From Alphaproteobacteria bacterium (GTDB lineage: Bacteria > Myxococcota_A > UBA796 > GCA-2862545), in the NCBI GenBank assembly GCA_020632915.1, contig JACKEP010000020.1, positions 1 to 64,000 on the forward strand: DNA of 64,000 bases, in the 5' to 3' direction. Within the stretch, counting starts at the first letter, position 1. Each line of letters begins with the position of its first letter. The notes under the pieces were generated by a model that saw only the letters and a program-made list of their open reading frames with translations, was not told the origin of the DNA and made no database searches. Positions 42,449 through 50,261 of the stretch are shown here, piece by piece. A program made the translations under genes and the position numbers.

Positions 42449-42940
42449 TCACGGCGTGGGTGCAGGCGCGGGCGGCGGGGCCGGGGGGGGGGCGCCGCCG
42501 GAGCCGATGAGCACGATGGTGCCGCGGCCCGGCGCGATCTGCAGCTCGACCCGCGACCGGGAGCGGCTGGGGTCGGTGGGCTTGATCCGGAACGACAGGT
42601 CGCCGCCGGCGGGAAGGAAGAAGCCGGTGCCGTCGGGATTGCGGATGCTGGACACGTACGTGCCCTCCAGCGACCCCTGCAGCACGAGCCCCCGGTACAG
42701 GCAGATCTGGGCGCTGTCGTTGTGCAGCGTCACCACGACCTTCTCCGAGCGGGCCTGGTCGGGCGGGCGCGGGTCGTCGAACACCGCGCGCACCCGGTCG
42801 CAGGCCGGAAGGTGGAACTGGACCGTGTCGGTGGTGGTGGTGTCGACGGCGACCACGTCCTGCAGCCCCCAGCCCTCCTGCACCGGAGTTGGGTCGCCCG
42901 CATGCGCCGTCAGCGTCCAGAGCAGGGTCCACGGGAGCAT
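42449..42940 (-). CDS. Secreted protein of unknown function
   Basis: 163 residues with a cleavable signal (MLPWTLLWTLTAHA, cut before GDPTP). Mature part is beta-rich (VVVTLHNDSAQICLYRGLVLQG, VELQIAPGRGTIVLIG) with two Cys in CDRVRAVF and QICLY that could form a disulfide, and ends in a Pro/Ala tail GGAPPPAPPPAPAPTP. No family recognised. ATG with GGAGG four bases upstream; the longer frame upstream runs antisense through the next gene. Convergent with the lipoprotein phosphodiesterase gene. Confidence 0.7.
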   Translation of the reverse strand: MLPWTLLWTLTAHAGDPTPVQEGWGLQDVVAVDTTTTDTVQFHLPACDRVRAVFDDPRPPDQARSEKVVVTLHNDSAQICLYRGLVLQGSLEGTYVSSIRNPDGTGFFLPAGGDLSFRIKPTDPSRSRSRVELQIAPGRGTIVLIGSGGAPPPAPPPAPAPTP

Positions 42941-43072
42941 CGGTCCTCCAGCACCGGGCCCGCGATCGCCGGTGGGGCCGAGGGGGTAACCGCCGAGCCC
43001 GCCCCCGCCTTCCCCCGCGACGGCTTGAGGCGCCCCTGCGTGGCGGATAGCGTTCACCGTCGGAGGCGGTGC

Positions 43073-43510
43073 ATGCCCGAGGTGGAGCGGAGCCCGCGCG
43101 GCGAGCGGCTGGCGGTGCTGGTGGCGCTGGAGATCGGGCGCATCGTGCGCGACCTGGAGCACCGGGTCGACTTCCTCATGACGCTGTGGTCGCGCTACCG
43201 CACCCGGGAGCCGTTCCTCGACACCACGTTCTCCCGCTGGCGGACGGCGGGCGTCGCCGACGTCGTGGAGCTCGACGCCGACACGATGCTCAAGGTCGAA
43301 GCGTTCTACGCCGAGCTCGATCACTTCGTGGTCTACGTGCGGTACACCGAGGACATGCCCACCACGCTGCGCGACGCCTACGAGGTGCGCCTGCGACGCC
43401 TCAAGCGCGCCGCCGGTCCCGCGTTGGAGGCGCTCGGCCCGGTGCCGGAGGCGTTGGCTTCGCCGCCACCGCTGCCCGACGTGGCGCTGCCTGGTCCGGG
43501 CGAAGGGTAG
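43073..43510 (+). CDS. Unknown small cytoplasmic protein
   Basis: 145 residues, not recognised. Mostly helical from residue 12 to 115, with LAVLVALEIGRIVRDLEHRVDFLMTLW and YEVRLRRLKRAAGPALEAL, then a Pro-rich C-terminal tail. No signal or membrane helix. ATG with GGAGG six bases upstream supports it as a real gene. Divergent from the secreted protein gene across 132 bases. Confidence 0.65.
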   Translation: MPEVERSPRGERLAVLVALEIGRIVRDLEHRVDFLMTLWSRYRTREPFLDTTFSRWRTAGVADVVELDADTMLKVEAFYAELDHFVVYVRYTEDMPTTLRDAYEVRLRRLKRAAGPALEALGPVPEALASPPPLPDVALPGPGEG

Positions 43511-43549
43511 GCGCCGCGCCGCCGTCTTGGCACGACGGCTGGCGTCGAC

Positions 43550-43594
43550 CGCAGAAGAAGAACGGGCCGGCCGCCCGTGAGGGACGACCGGCCC
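43550..43594 (-). terminator. Intrinsic terminator of the sigma-like operon
   Basis: On the minus strand GGGCCGG pairs with CCGGCCC and the inner TCGTCC with GGGCGG through two or three wobbles, giving about 13 stacked pairs (43564-43594), followed by GTTCTTCTTCT. Lies 25 bases beyond the sigma-like stop codon. Confidence 0.7.
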
Positions 43595-43618
43595 GGCGCC
43601 GCGCGCGGTGGCGCGGGT

Positions 43619-44341
43619 TCAGGAACCGTCGCTCGCGGCCGCCTCGTCGAGGGCTTCGGTGGCCACACGCTGCAACGACGCCTCGTGGACCGCGCGCTGG
43701 CTCGGCGCGAGCGCGTCGATGCGGGCCTTGATGCGCGCCACCCGCTGGGTGACGGCCGCTCGGCTGACGTTGGCGCGCCGCGCGAGCTCGGCCTTCGATC
43801 CTGCCTGCACCAGCTCGGTGAGGTAGGCGCGGTCGGCTTCGTCGAGCGGGGACGGCGCGTCGAAGTCGACGTGGTCGTCCGGTGCGGCCTGGGTCTCCGG
43901 CGCCCAGCGCGTGTCGCGCTGGTCCCGCAGGTCGGCCACGGTCTCCCGCTCGAGGAGGCGACGCTGCGCACGGCGGGTGGCCATGCGGTCGGTCATCGTG
44001 CGGACGTAGGCGTGCAGCTCGGCGATCGTCTCACCGCGGAAGCGCGCGAGCGCGCCCTCCATGAGCTTGAACAGCACCTCGCCGATCAGCTCTTCCTGAT
44101 CGGCCTGGGAGAGCAGCCCGCGGCAGCGGGTGCGCGCCAGGTGCTGGACCCTGCGCTCGGTGAACTCGAGGAGCTTGCGGAAGAGGACCCCGGCTTCCGG
44201 GCTGTGGCGGTCGGCCAGGATCCTGCGGAGGTCGCTGCGGAACTCGCCGGACGGAGGGCGCGGGTCGCGCGCTGCGTCGGCGTCGAACACGTCTGGTTCG
44301 TGCGCGTGGGGTTCGAAGGCATCGGGGTCGAAGGTGCTCAT
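43619..44341 (-). CDS. Sigma-70-like RNA polymerase sigma factor
   Basis: 240 residues. Residues 45-125 have the helical pattern of sigma region 2 (LLSQADQEELIGEVLFKLMEG, RFRGETIAELHAYVRTMTDRM); residues 160-215 give a region-4-like helix-turn-helix (YLTELVQAGSKAELARRANVSRAAVTQRVARIKAR). N-terminal 40 residues are acidic and His-rich. No anti-sigma gene is adjacent; instead it is preceded by a 63-residue peptide gene and a TPR gene. ATG at 44341 lacks a good Shine-Dalgarno and follows the peptide stop by one base, so coupling is likely. The frame upstream of 44341 is a shadow of the other two genes. Confidence 0.78.
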   Translation of the reverse strand: MSTFDPDAFEPHAHEPDVFDADAARDPRPPSGEFRSDLRRILADRHSPEAGVLFRKLLEFTERRVQHLARTRCRGLLSQADQEELIGEVLFKLMEGALARFRGETIAELHAYVRTMTDRMATRRAQRRLLERETVADLRDQRDTRWAPETQAAPDDHVDFDAPSPLDEADRAYLTELVQAGSKAELARRANVSRAAVTQRVARIKARIDALAPSQRAVHEASLQRVATEALDEAAASDGS

Positions 44342-44342
44342 G

Positions 44343-44534
44343 TCAGAACCCGTTCGAGATGCCGGTCTTGGTGTCGTTCGGATCGATGCCCTGCTGGTCG
44401 GCGTAGGCACGAAGACGCTCGCAGGTGATCCGACCATCGGAGTAGGTCGCCACGGTGGTGCAGAACCGCTGCTCCGTCTCCGCATTGTCGATGCCGGAGA
44501 GGACTTGGAGGAGCATCAGGATCAGGACCTTCAT
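44343..44534 (-). CDS. 63-residue peptide with hydrophobic N-terminus
   Basis: Not recognised. The first 14 residues (MKVLILMLLQVLSG) could be a signal or membrane anchor; the rest is polar with two Cys (RFCTTVATYSDGRITCERL) and a helix (CERLRAYADQQG). ATG overlaps the TPR gene stop by four bases (ATGA), and its stop is one base before the sigma-like start. The tight packing makes it a likely real gene and a possible partner of one of them. Confidence 0.62.
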   Translation of the reverse strand: MKVLILMLLQVLSGIDNAETEQRFCTTVATYSDGRITCERLRAYADQQGIDPNDTKTGISNGF

Positions 44535-45139
44535 GGGGCCTCCGGGGGGCGCAGGGATGCCAGATCGGGGTCGGACGCGATGGCGTGGTCGAGCTCGGCG
44601 ACCATGCCGGGGGACAGGGTTCGGCGGACCTGGGCGAGGATCGCCTCGGCCTCCTCGAGCTCACCCAGACGCAACAGGCTCGCGAGCACGTTCCCGACGT
44701 TCTCGGGGGTGCGCTGGCGCTCCAGCGCCCGGGTGAAGTGGTCGAGGGCGACGCCGTAGTGACGCCGCAGGAACGCGAGCACGCCGCGGTGGCGATCGAC
44801 CGAGGCGAGGTTGGCCTCGAGGTGGGGACCGCCCAGCTCCAGCGCGGCCAGCTCCTGCTCGCCGGCGAGGCGCGCGGCCTCGGAGAAGTCGTTGACCTTG
44901 GGGTGGGCGGCGACGACGTGCAGCGCCGACAGCATGTGGACGCGATCGAGGCGCCCCTCGTCGTGCTGGCGGGCGATCCAGGTACGGAGCCGTCCTGCGT
45001 CGAAGTCGGAGGCGCGAAGGCGGCGACGGATCTCTTCGATGACGGGCTTCTGCGTCGGGTCCACCGCGGCGGTGGGCGTCAGGTACGCGCGGTCGTCGAC
45101 CGCGTTCATGATTCTCGACAGCAGCGCCGCGTGGTCCAT
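44531..45139 (-). CDS. TPR-like helical repeat protein
   Basis: 202 residues, helical throughout. Residues 110-185 contain two TPR-like units (GVLAFLRRHYGVALDHFTRALERQRTPE; VLASLLRLGELEEAEAILAQVRRTLSP). The N-terminal half (MDHAALLSRIMNAVDDRAYLT) is not recognised. AAGGAGG precedes the ATG. First gene of the three-gene unit with the peptide and the sigma-like factor, ending at the terminator near 43.55 kb. TPR proteins usually bind partners; here control of the sigma-like factor is a guess. Confidence 0.7.
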   Translation of the reverse strand: MDHAALLSRIMNAVDDRAYLTPTAAVDPTQKPVIEEIRRRLRASDFDAGRLRTWIARQHDEGRLDRVHMLSALHVVAAHPKVNDFSEAARLAGEQELAALELGGPHLEANLASVDRHRGVLAFLRRHYGVALDHFTRALERQRTPENVGNVLASLLRLGELEEAEAILAQVRRTLSPGMVAELDHAIASDPDLASLRPPEAP

Positions 45140-45363
45140 CCAAGGCCTCCTTCAGGCCGTCATCGTACAGGTGCGCGGGGGCCACCCGCTGTTAACGATC
45201 GTGTGCAACTTCTTTCACGACAGCAACCCGGGCGACGAGACAATGTCGAACCGCGACGTCCGGCGTCACGCGCCGCTGGGGAGTTGCGGGTTCGGGCGCG
45301 ATGGGCGACAACGTCGACGGCGACGGGAGGAGCGACCCTTCTCCGGGCCACGGAGGCGCGTGC
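45140..45363. promoter_or_regulatory. Divergent promoter region
   Basis: 224 gene-free bases, locally less GC-rich than the surroundings. Holds GTGCAA-CTTC-TTTCAC (about 45195-45210), an imperfect inverted repeat, and GTTAAC. It should carry promoters for both the TPR operon and the RuvC-like/channel pair; exact boxes could not be fixed. Confidence 0.35.
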
Positions 45364-45891
45364 GTGGACCCTGACGCCGACCCCGAGCCGGTGCTCGTCG
45401 CGGTCGACCTCGGCCTGCGCAGCGGCGTGGCGTGGTTCGGCGCACGCCGCGGCCTGCTGCGCTACCGGTCGGTGTCGTGGCCCGACCGCACGCGCTTCCG
45501 CCGCGGCGCGCCGGGCCTGCTGGGGGAGGTGGCGCTGCCCGTGGTCGCGATCGTCGCCGAGGGCGATCCCCACCTGGGGCGGGTCTGGGCGCGCCTCGCG
45601 GCCCGGCACGGTGCCGCGTTCGAGCTCGTCGCCGCGGATGCGTGGCGGCCCGAGGTCCTCGCGCCCCGCGACCGGCGCGACGGCCACGGCGCCAAGCGGG
45701 CGGCCGTCGCCTGGGCACGCCGCCTGATCGCCGCCTCGCCGTGCCGTGCGCCGACCAGCCTCGGCCACGACGTCGCCGAGGCGATCTGCATCGGCGCCTG
45801 GGCAGCCGAGCGGCGGGGGTGGCGCGCGTGGCCCGCGCCCGCGACGCCCGACACCCCCGTCGACCTCGACGCCCTCGGACCGTTGCCATGA
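45364..45891 (+). CDS. RuvC/RNase H-fold nuclease-like protein
   Basis: 175 residues. Starts with an actin/RNase H-type strand VLVAVDLGLRSGVAWF, has VVAIVAEGDPHLGRVWARLA in the middle, and ends with LGHDVAEAICIGAWAAERRGW, where Asp of VDLG, Glu of AEGD and Asp of HDVAEA match the acidic triad expected for RuvC-like nucleases. Substrate and action are not known. GTG start at 45364 has GGAGG seven bases before it; an ATG 21 codons upstream is weaker. Stop overlaps the channel gene start (ATGA), so they are coupled. Confidence 0.72.
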   Translation: MDPDADPEPVLVAVDLGLRSGVAWFGARRGLLRYRSVSWPDRTRFRRGAPGLLGEVALPVVAIVAEGDPHLGRVWARLAARHGAAFELVAADAWRPEVLAPRDRRDGHGAKRAAVAWARRLIAASPCRAPTSLGHDVAEAICIGAWAAERRGWRAWPAPATPDTPVDLDALGPLP

Positions 45892-47288
45892 CCCCGCCCG
45901 CCTGGGAGCCGCTGCGTCGCCGCGTGCGGGAGGTGCTGTCCCAGCCCGCGACGGATGCCGTCGTGGTCGCGCTGGTGCTGGCGAGCGTGGTGCTGTTGAT
46001 GGTGGAGCTGTCGCTGCCGCTCGACAGCGTCGCCGGTCGGATCGCGGCGTGGTCCGGCGACGTGCTCACCGGCCTCTTCGCCGGCGAGCTCGCGCTGCGG
46101 TGGTGGGTCGCCCGGCGCACCGCCACGTTCCTTCGTCAGTACTGGATCGACCTGCTGGCCGTGGTGCCGGTCGCGCGCACGGCCCGCCTGTTCCGGCTGG
46201 TGAGGGTGCTCCGGCTGGTGCGCGCCGGTGTGGCGATGAACCGGCGCGTGCTCTGGCGCTACACCAGCCAGGCCGACAACGTGCACCAGCTCACGCTGCT
46301 CGCCACGCTCGCGACGGCCGCCGTCGTCGCCGGCACGGCTGCGTTGGTCACCGCCGAGTCGGGGCTGTTGCACGCCTGGGACGAGGCGGCCTGGTATGCG
46401 CTGTACCTGTTCGTCGGCGGGGAGCCGATCGGTCCGGCGCCCGAGACCACGGCAGGGCGCGTCACGACGCTGGGGCTGATGCTCGGCGGGATGACGATCT
46501 TCGGCATGTTCGTCGGCACGGTGTCGGCGGCGATGGTCACCCGGATGGTGAAGGGGTGGGACGTGCGCGACTCGGACTTCGAAGACCTGGACGGCCACGT
46601 CGTGGTGTGCGGGTGGAACCGCTCGGGGCCCACGCTGCTGCAGGAGCTGGTGGTGGCCGACCCGCGCGCGCGGGTGGTGCTGGTGTGCGAGGGCGAGCGC
46701 CCCGAGGACCTGCCGCTCGATGTCCTGCATCCGGACCAGTTCTTCTTCCACCAGGGCGACTACACCCGGGTCGACGTGCTCACCCACGTGGGCGTGCCGC
46801 GGGCGCGCAAGGCCGTGCTGTTGACCGACGGTGTGGTGCCGCGCTCCGACCAGGATCGCGACGCACGCACGGTGCTGGCGGCGCTCACGATCGAGCGGCT
46901 GCGCCCCGGGATCTACACCGTCGCCGAGGTGGTCTCGGCCGACACGGCCCGTCACCTGGAGCACGCGGGGGTGGAGGAGGTGGTGGTCGGTGACTGGTAC
47001 GCCGGCGTCATCCTCGGGTCGGCCGCGGCGAACCCGGGCCTGGTGGACGTGCTCGACGAGATCCTGTCCCACACCTACGGCAACGTGTTCCACACGCTCG
47101 AGCTGCCGCCCGCGTGGGTGGGCTGGACACTGCGACAGGCGCGCTGCGAACTCCACGATCGCTGGGAGGCCACCCTGGTCTCGGTGCACGCCGGGCGCGA
47201 GCGGCTGGTCAACCCTCCGGGCGATCGCACGCTCGCCGTCGGCGAGACGCTCGTCGTCCTCGCGCGCCACCGGCCCCAGCTCCCGTGA
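45888..47288 (+). CDS. Voltage-gated-type ion channel with RCK domains and unusual filter
   Basis: 466 residues. Six-helix channel: S1 AVVVALVLASVVLLMVEL, S2-S3 region, S4 with regularly spaced Arg (RTARLFRLVRVLRLVRAG, near 95-112), S5 TLLATLATAAVVAGTAALV, pore and S6 GLMLGGMTIFGMFVGTVSAAMV. The pore loop reads WYALYLFVGGEPIGPAPETT: the TVGYG potassium filter is absent. A cytoplasmic TrkA-N/RCK unit follows (GHVVVCGWNRSGPTLLQELV) and a TrkA-C-like end. Ion selectivity is therefore uncertain. Coupled to the RuvC-like gene. Confidence 0.85.
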   Translation: MTPPAWEPLRRRVREVLSQPATDAVVVALVLASVVLLMVELSLPLDSVAGRIAAWSGDVLTGLFAGELALRWWVARRTATFLRQYWIDLLAVVPVARTARLFRLVRVLRLVRAGVAMNRRVLWRYTSQADNVHQLTLLATLATAAVVAGTAALVTAESGLLHAWDEAAWYALYLFVGGEPIGPAPETTAGRVTTLGLMLGGMTIFGMFVGTVSAAMVTRMVKGWDVRDSDFEDLDGHVVVCGWNRSGPTLLQELVVADPRARVVLVCEGERPEDLPLDVLHPDQFFFHQGDYTRVDVLTHVGVPRARKAVLLTDGVVPRSDQDRDARTVLAALTIERLRPGIYTVAEVVSADTARHLEHAGVEEVVVGDWYAGVILGSAAANPGLVDVLDEILSHTYGNVFHTLELPPAWVGWTLRQARCELHDRWEATLVSVHAGRERLVNPPGDRTLAVGETLVVLARHRPQLP

Positions 47289-47303
47289 GCCTGGCGGTCG
47301 CGG

Positions 47304-47960
47304 CTACCAGGTGCCGGCCACCTGCAGGCCGAGGCGGTCCCCGAGCAGCGGCGACACCATCCACCGGCGCGCGTCGGTCGTGTGCACGAGCGTCATCGTC
47401 AGATCGAACAGCAGCAGGAAGCCGCCCTGCAGCACCATCGATCGACCGAAGCCGATCAGGCGTGGATCGTCCGTTCGCAGGCCGCGTTCCCAGAGGAAGG
47501 CCCCCGACGCCATCCAGCCGACGTCGAGGCCGGTGTTGAGGGCGAAGGTCACCCGGTCGGCGGCGGTCGCGCGCAGGGTCCTGCGCAGGTCGTAGCTGGA
47601 CGGATCGTCGCGCAGGGCGCCCACCAGCCCCGGGATCGCCAGCGCCAGGTTCACCCCGTTCCACGCGATGGACATCTGGTGGAAGGCGACCCACTCCGGG
47701 TCCGACGCCAGCGCCCAGCCTCCGGCACCCACCGCGACGTTGCCCAGCGACCAGCCGAGCAGCACGCTCATGCCGACCGTGTTCGTGCGCTTGCGCCGTT
47801 CCAGGAGGCGTCGCGTCGAGGCGGCGAGGGCGTCGTCGTCGGGCAGGACGCTGGGGGGCGCCTTCGCGACCGTCGGGGGCGCCGGGTCCGGGGAGGAGGG
47901 CGCCTCCGAGGCGAACGCCGGGACCGTGGCGAGGGCGAGGACCAGGGGCAAGCCGGGCAT
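47304..47960 (-). CDS. DUF6992-like membrane protein
   Basis: About 218 residues. Signal peptide (MPGLPLVLALATVPAFA), a Pro/Ala-rich lead, then four hydrophobic helices beginning TNTVGMSVLLGWSLGNVAVGAGGWAL, with FHQMSIAWNGVNLALAIPGLVG between; the GWxLGN and FHQM...WNxVN words recall the DUF6992 family of small membrane proteins of unknown role. Start uncertain: no Shine-Dalgarno before ATG 47960, and a GTG 18 codons upstream is possible. Convergent with the channel gene, divergent from the DUF1641/SQR pair. Confidence 0.68.
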   Translation of the reverse strand: MPGLPLVLALATVPAFASEAPSSPDPAPPTVAKAPPSVLPDDDALAASTRRLLERRKRTNTVGMSVLLGWSLGNVAVGAGGWALASDPEWVAFHQMSIAWNGVNLALAIPGLVGALRDDPSSYDLRRTLRATAADRVTFALNTGLDVGWMASGAFLWERGLRTDDPRLIGFGRSMVLQGGFLLLFDLTMTLVHTTDARRWMVSPLLGDRLGLQVAGTW

Positions 47961-48177
47961 GGCGGCGCTCGGGGGTGGGGGGGACGGTGCAAGCGTGGCG
48001 CAGGTCGGCGTCACGTGGCGTCACCGTTCGCCAAGGACGTGGCCCGCGACGTTTCCCTGGGCGACCATGGTGAAACACGCGAGCCATGCCCGACGGGGCG
48101 TCTCGCGGGAAGTCTTGTTTTCAACGTGCTGCACGCGTGGCCCGGTCCTTGCTTGGTCTCGTCGGAGTGGAGGTGGC
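47961..48177. promoter_or_regulatory. Divergent promoter region upstream of the SQR operon
   Basis: 217 bases without a convincing gene. Includes a less GC-rich CTTGTTTTCAAC stretch near 48115 that is the best place for a promoter of the DUF1641-SQR pair. No operator palindrome was recognised. Confidence 0.35.
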
Positions 48178-49068
48178 ATGGCGGCGACTGCACCCACCCA
48201 GGACACGCTCGAACGCATCGAGCGGCGTCTCGAACGGCTGGAGCACGCGGTCGGGCGGCTCACGGGCCTGCTCGAGACGGCAGGGGACGGCCTCGCGATG
48301 GCCGGCGACATCGTCGACGACACGGTGGCGCGCTGGCAGCGACGTGGCGGAGACGTCGACGCCCAGGTAGGCGCTGCGCTCACGCTGGTCGACCGGCTCA
48401 CCGAGCCCGACACGGCCGCCGCGCTCTCCCGCCTGCTCGACCGCGTGGAGGCCGTCGAGGCGGGCCTGTCCGGTCTGCCCGGCACGGCGGCCATGGTCGC
48501 CGACATCGCCGACACCGAGGTCGCGCGCTGGCAAGCCCGCGGCATCGAGATCGATGGCGCCGTGGAGCGGCTCGTCGGCATGGCGGTGCAGCTGTCGTCG
48601 CCGGACATGGCGCGCCTGGTCGACACCCTGGCGCAGCGCGCCCGCACGATCGAGGGCGGCCTGGAGCTGGCGGGCCGTTCGTCGGAGTTCACCGCGATGG
48701 CGCTGGACATCCTCGACGACGTGATGAAGGCCGCCGGGGACGACGGGGTCGACCTCGCGCTGCTCGCGCCGCGCCTGCGCGACGGGGCCGTCGCCAGCGT
48801 CGCGTTCCTCACCTCGGACGGCTTCTCGGCGTTCATGGAGACGATGGCGGAGCCGGAGGCCTTCGGTCACCTCGTGCCCCTGATCCGCGCCATCCGCGAC
48901 GCCACGAAGGAGCCGCCCGAGCCCGTGTCGGTCTGGGGTCTCCTGTCGCGCCTGCGCGACCCGGCCGCCCAGCAGGCCATGGGCTTGTTCCTGCGCTTCG
49001 CCCACGCGATCGGTACCACCCACGAACAGCAGCACGGCGCCTCCGGGCGCTCCCTGGAGAAGCGATGA
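48178..49068 (+). CDS. DUF1641-type coiled-coil partner of SQR
   Basis: 296 residues with no membrane helix. N-terminal coiled coil (QDTLERIERRLERLEHAVGRL), repeated amphipathic helices around ARWQRRGGDVDAQVGAAL and ARWQARGIEIDGAVERLV that look like an internal duplication, and a C-terminal DUF1641-like stretch (VAFLTSDGFSAFMETMAEPEA, SVWGLLSRLRDPAAQQAMGLFLRFAHAIG). DUF1641 genes often sit beside sulfide:quinone oxidoreductases and may help membrane or quinone binding. ATG has GGAGG four bases upstream; stop overlaps the SQR start. Confidence 0.82.
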   Translation: MAATAPTQDTLERIERRLERLEHAVGRLTGLLETAGDGLAMAGDIVDDTVARWQRRGGDVDAQVGAALTLVDRLTEPDTAAALSRLLDRVEAVEAGLSGLPGTAAMVADIADTEVARWQARGIEIDGAVERLVGMAVQLSSPDMARLVDTLAQRARTIEGGLELAGRSSEFTAMALDILDDVMKAAGDDGVDLALLAPRLRDGAVASVAFLTSDGFSAFMETMAEPEAFGHLVPLIRAIRDATKEPPEPVSVWGLLSRLRDPAAQQAMGLFLRFAHAIGTTHEQQHGASGRSLEKR

Positions 49069-50252
49069 GCTCTGTGCCCCACATCGTCGTGGTCGGTGGC
49101 GGCGCCGCCGGCATCACGGTCAGCGCCATGCTCCGGCAGGGCGACAACCCGCCCGCCATCACGCTCGTCGAGCCGAGCGCCACCCACTACTACCAGCCCC
49201 TGTGGACGCTGGTGGGCGGGGGGGTGTTCCCGCGCGAGGAGAGCGCCCGCCCCACGGCCGACTTCATCCCCGACGGGGTGACGTGGGTGCAGGACAAGGT
49301 GGTGTCGTTCGACCCCGAGGCCAAGACGGTGGCCCTGTCGAACGGCGACACGCTGTCGTACGACTACCTGGTGGTCAGCCCGGGCATCCAGCTCGACTGG
49401 CACAAGATCGAGGGCCTCGAGGGCCACCTCGGCAAGGACGGCATCTGCAGCAACTACCGGTACGACACGGTCGAGTCGACGTGGAAGACGCTGCAGGGGC
49501 TGAAGAAGGGCCGAGCGGTGTTCACCTACCCGAGCACGCCGATCAAGTGTGCCGGGGCGCCGCAGAAGATCATGTGGCTGACCGAGCACTACCTGGACAA
49601 GCACGGCATCCGGGACAAGGTCGAGATCGTCTACGCCAGCGCCACCGCCGACATCTTCGGCGTGGAGCGGTACGCGCGCTCGCTGCGCAAGCTGGTGGCC
49701 GAGCGCGACATCCACCCGCTGTACAAGCACGACCTCGTGGCGGTGCGGCCGGCGTCGAAGGAGGCGGTGTTCCGCAAGCTCGACGGGGGCGACGAGGTGG
49801 TGCTGTCCTACGACATGCTCCACGTGGTGCCGCCGATGAGCGCGCCCGACTTCGTCAAGCAGTCCCCGCTCGCCGACAAGGCCGGCTGGGTGGAGGTCGA
49901 CCCGGGCACGCTGCAGCACACGCGCTTCCCCGACGTCTTCTCGCTCGGTGACGCCTGCAGCGCGCCCAACAGCAAGACGGCCGCGGCCGTGCGCAAGCAG
50001 GCACCCGTGGTGGTGCGCAACCTGCAGGACGTCATCGCCGGCAGGGCGCCGTCGGCGCGCTACGACGGCTACGCGTCGTGCCCGCTGGTCACCGGCTACG
50101 GCCGCCTCATCATGGCGGAGTTCGTCTACGGCGGCGTGCCCGCCGAGACGCTGCCCTACGACCAGAGCAAGGAGCGCTACAGCCTGTGGGCGCTCAAGGC
50201 CTACGCCCTGCCGCGGATGTACTGGCACGGCATGTTGCGCGGGCGCTGGTAG
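49065..50252 (+). CDS. sqr: Sulfide:quinone oxidoreductase, SQRDL type
   Basis: 395 residues. Flavoprotein that oxidises sulfide and reduces quinone at the inner membrane. Seen: FAD motif VVGGGAAGITVS near 9-20, THYYQPLWTLVGGG, the two redox Cys of the type II/SQRDL class in DGICSNY (near 128) and IKCAGAPQK (near 161), and FSLGDACSAPNSKTAAAVRKQAP near the end. C-terminal amphipathic segment SLWALKAYALPRMYWHGML suits membrane contact. ATG overlaps the DUF1641 gene stop (ATGA). Suggests sulfide detoxification or use as an electron source. Confidence 0.92.
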   Translation: MSSVPHIVVVGGGAAGITVSAMLRQGDNPPAITLVEPSATHYYQPLWTLVGGGVFPREESARPTADFIPDGVTWVQDKVVSFDPEAKTVALSNGDTLSYDYLVVSPGIQLDWHKIEGLEGHLGKDGICSNYRYDTVESTWKTLQGLKKGRAVFTYPSTPIKCAGAPQKIMWLTEHYLDKHGIRDKVEIVYASATADIFGVERYARSLRKLVAERDIHPLYKHDLVAVRPASKEAVFRKLDGGDEVVLSYDMLHVVPPMSAPDFVKQSPLADKAGWVEVDPGTLQHTRFPDVFSLGDACSAPNSKTAAAVRKQAPVVVRNLQDVIAGRAPSARYDGYASCPLVTGYGRLIMAEFVYGGVPAETLPYDQSKERYSLWALKAYALPRMYWHGMLRGRW

Positions 50253-50261
50253 CGTCGCCTG

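Noticed and set aside
43521..43539. Terminator for the 145-residue plus-strand gene
   Set aside because: GCCGTC/GACGGC makes only a six-pair stem and no T-run follows; left unannotated.
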